From assembly GCA_900555355.1 (NCBI GenBank), contig USKV01000066.1:1-7389 (forward strand): DNA of 7,389 nucleotides, written 5' to 3'. Of this stretch, positions 6,327-7,389 are shown one piece after another. The notes under the pieces are model-generated. The model searched no databases and was not told the DNA's origin. It saw only the letters and a program-made list of their open reading frames with translations. Position numbers and translations under genes: made by a program. How positions within the stretch are numbered: position 1 is the first letter of the stretch; each line of letters starts with the position of its first letter. The stretch comes from an uncultured Collinsella sp. (lineage in GTDB: Bacteria > Actinomycetota > Coriobacteriia > Coriobacteriales > Coriobacteriaceae).

Positions 6327-7389
6327 TCAGTCGAGCTCGTGCGCACGCGCACCTTCGAACTGCATTCGATAGTAACGGGCATAGGTGCCGCCGCGGGCGA
6401 GAAGCTGCTCGTGCGTACCACGTTCCACAACGCGACCATGCTCGACGGTCGCAATCTCGTCGGCATGTTTAATGGTCGAGAGACGGTGGGCGATGATGAT
6501 CGTGGTGCGACCGCGCGCCAGGCGCTCGAGCGACTCCTGCACCGCCTCCTCGCTCTCGTTATCCAAGGCGCTCGTCGCCTCGTCCAGGATCAGGATCTTG
6601 GGGTTCTTGAGAAACACGCGCGCAATGGCTACGCGCTGCTTCTGGCCGCCCGAAAGACGGCTGCCGCGCTCGCCCACGACCGTGTCGTAGCCCTGCGGCA
6701 GCGTCATGATAAAGTCGTGGATGGACGCCTTCCTGCAGGCTGCCACGACCTGCTCATGGGTCGCGTTCCGGTTGGCAATTTTGACATTTTCTTCAATACT
6801 GTCATGGAACAGCACGGTGTCCTGCTCGACGAAGCTCTCCGCTGCGCGCAGCGACGCCGTGTTGATGCCCTTGATGTTCTCGCCGGAGATCTCGACCTGT
6901 CCTAAATCCGTGTCCCAGAACCGCATGAGCAGCTTGAGCAGCGTGGATTTGCCGCTGCCGCTGCGGCCTGTGATGCCTACGATGCCGTGCTCCGGGATGT
7001 GCAGGCTGACCTCCTTCAAAATCTCGCTGTCGCGGTAGCCGAAGGTCACGCGGCAGGCGTCGGCACCGCGGAACACAATGTCCCTGCCGTCGGTGACCTC
7101 GCGCACAGCGGGCTGCTCATCGAGAATATCCAGAACGCGGTTGCCCGCGGCGAAGGTGTTTTGCAACGTCGCACCGAGATTTGCCAGCGCGACCGTGGGA
7201 CCGAACGACGAGAACAGCGCAAGGACCGCAATGAGCGCCCCGTCGAACGTCAGCTCTCCGCGCTGCACCAGCGCCGCGGAAGAAACCAGCATTGCAAGGT
7301 CGAAGAGCAAAATGGCCGTGTTCGTGATACCCATGTTCTGGCCCGTGAGACGCTTGAGCTTGGCTTCCTCTTTGGATAGCGCATCGGTG
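6327..7389 (-). CDS. ABC exporter, C-terminal part of a fused permease/ATPase subunit (5' end outside the window)
   Basis: The frame is open to the window edge, so the 353 visible residues are the C-terminal part of a half-transporter of about 550-600 residues. Visible residues 20-42 and 49-70 are the last hydrophobic segments of the exporter membrane domain. The nucleotide-binding domain is complete: A-loop Tyr in VTFGY (118), Walker A GRSGSGKST (141-149), Q-loop Gln189 (FVEQD, where many homologues have PQD), signature LSGGQ (245-249), Walker B ILILDE with catalytic Glu270, D-loop SALD, and switch His301 in IIAHRLS. The role is ATP-driven export across the cytoplasmic membrane, substrate unknown. 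The NBD fits the MsbA/CydCD/multidrug type; CydC-like is possible but not provable here. Such subunits often work as heterodimers, with the partner likely just upstream. The membrane-protein gene follows after 19 bases. Confidence 0.92.
   Translation of the reverse strand, partial: TDALSKEEAKLKRLTGQNMGITNTAILLFDLAMLVSSAALVQRGELTFDGALIAVLALFSSFGPTVALANLGATLQNTFAAGNRVLDILDEQPAVREVTDGRDIVFRGADACRVTFGYRDSEILKEVSLHIPEHGIVGITGRSGSGKSTLLKLLMRFWDTDLGQVEISGENIKGINTASLRAAESFVEQDTVLFHDSIEENVKIANRNATHEQVVAACRKASIHDFIMTLPQGYDTVVGERGSRLSGGQKQRVAIARVFLKNPKILILDEATSALDNESEEAVQESLERLARGRTTIIIAHRLSTIKHADEIATVEHGRVVERGTHEQLLARGGTYARYYRMQFEGARAHELD

Overview
The window suggests a high-GC Gram-positive bacterium. 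The best guess is a Coriobacteriia gut actinobacterium such as Collinsella. This is an inference from actinobacterial-looking CarB/CarA sequences, strong G/C bias at third codon positions and the gene style; no marker gene in the window proves it. All four recognisable genes lie on the minus strand, so the biology reads from right to left.

Right part (7389 down to about 5300). The 3' portion of an ABC exporter gene (transmembrane end plus a complete nucleotide-binding domain) enters from the window edge. After a 19-base gap comes a 319-residue single-pass membrane protein of unknown function. The pair looks like the end of one transcription unit and closes with a clear Rho-independent terminator (5301-5340). 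The U-tract of that terminator forms the edge of a 107-bp inverted-repeat element (5203-5309).

Middle (5065 down to 285). carA and carB encode the small (glutaminase) and large (synthetase) subunits of glutamine-dependent carbamoyl-phosphate synthase, which feeds pyrimidine and arginine synthesis. The carA leader carries a hairpin whose hexaloop fits the PyrR-binding-loop consensus (CNGNGA in a short G/C stem). It abuts, and can partly sequester, the carA ribosome binding site. This predicts pyrimidine control of the operon by PyrR at the level of translation, as known in mycobacteria, rather than by Bacillus-style attenuation.

The carA-carB junction is odd. The last codons of carA contain a WNFAE-encoding segment, and 25 bases later a second WNFAE-encoding copy lies in the +1 frame. 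The copies differ only at wobble positions, apart from two extra codons in the second. The +1 frame runs to a TAA one base before the carB start. This points to a recent frameshift (or sequence error) that shortened the CarA tail, or to an alternative C-terminus.

Left end (1-284). No convincing gene is visible. The region contains three inverted repeats, including a nearly perfect 70-base nested palindrome (64-133) and a long G/C-rich hairpin (188-272) just past the carB stop. They probably end transcription from both sides or protect the car mRNA 3' end.
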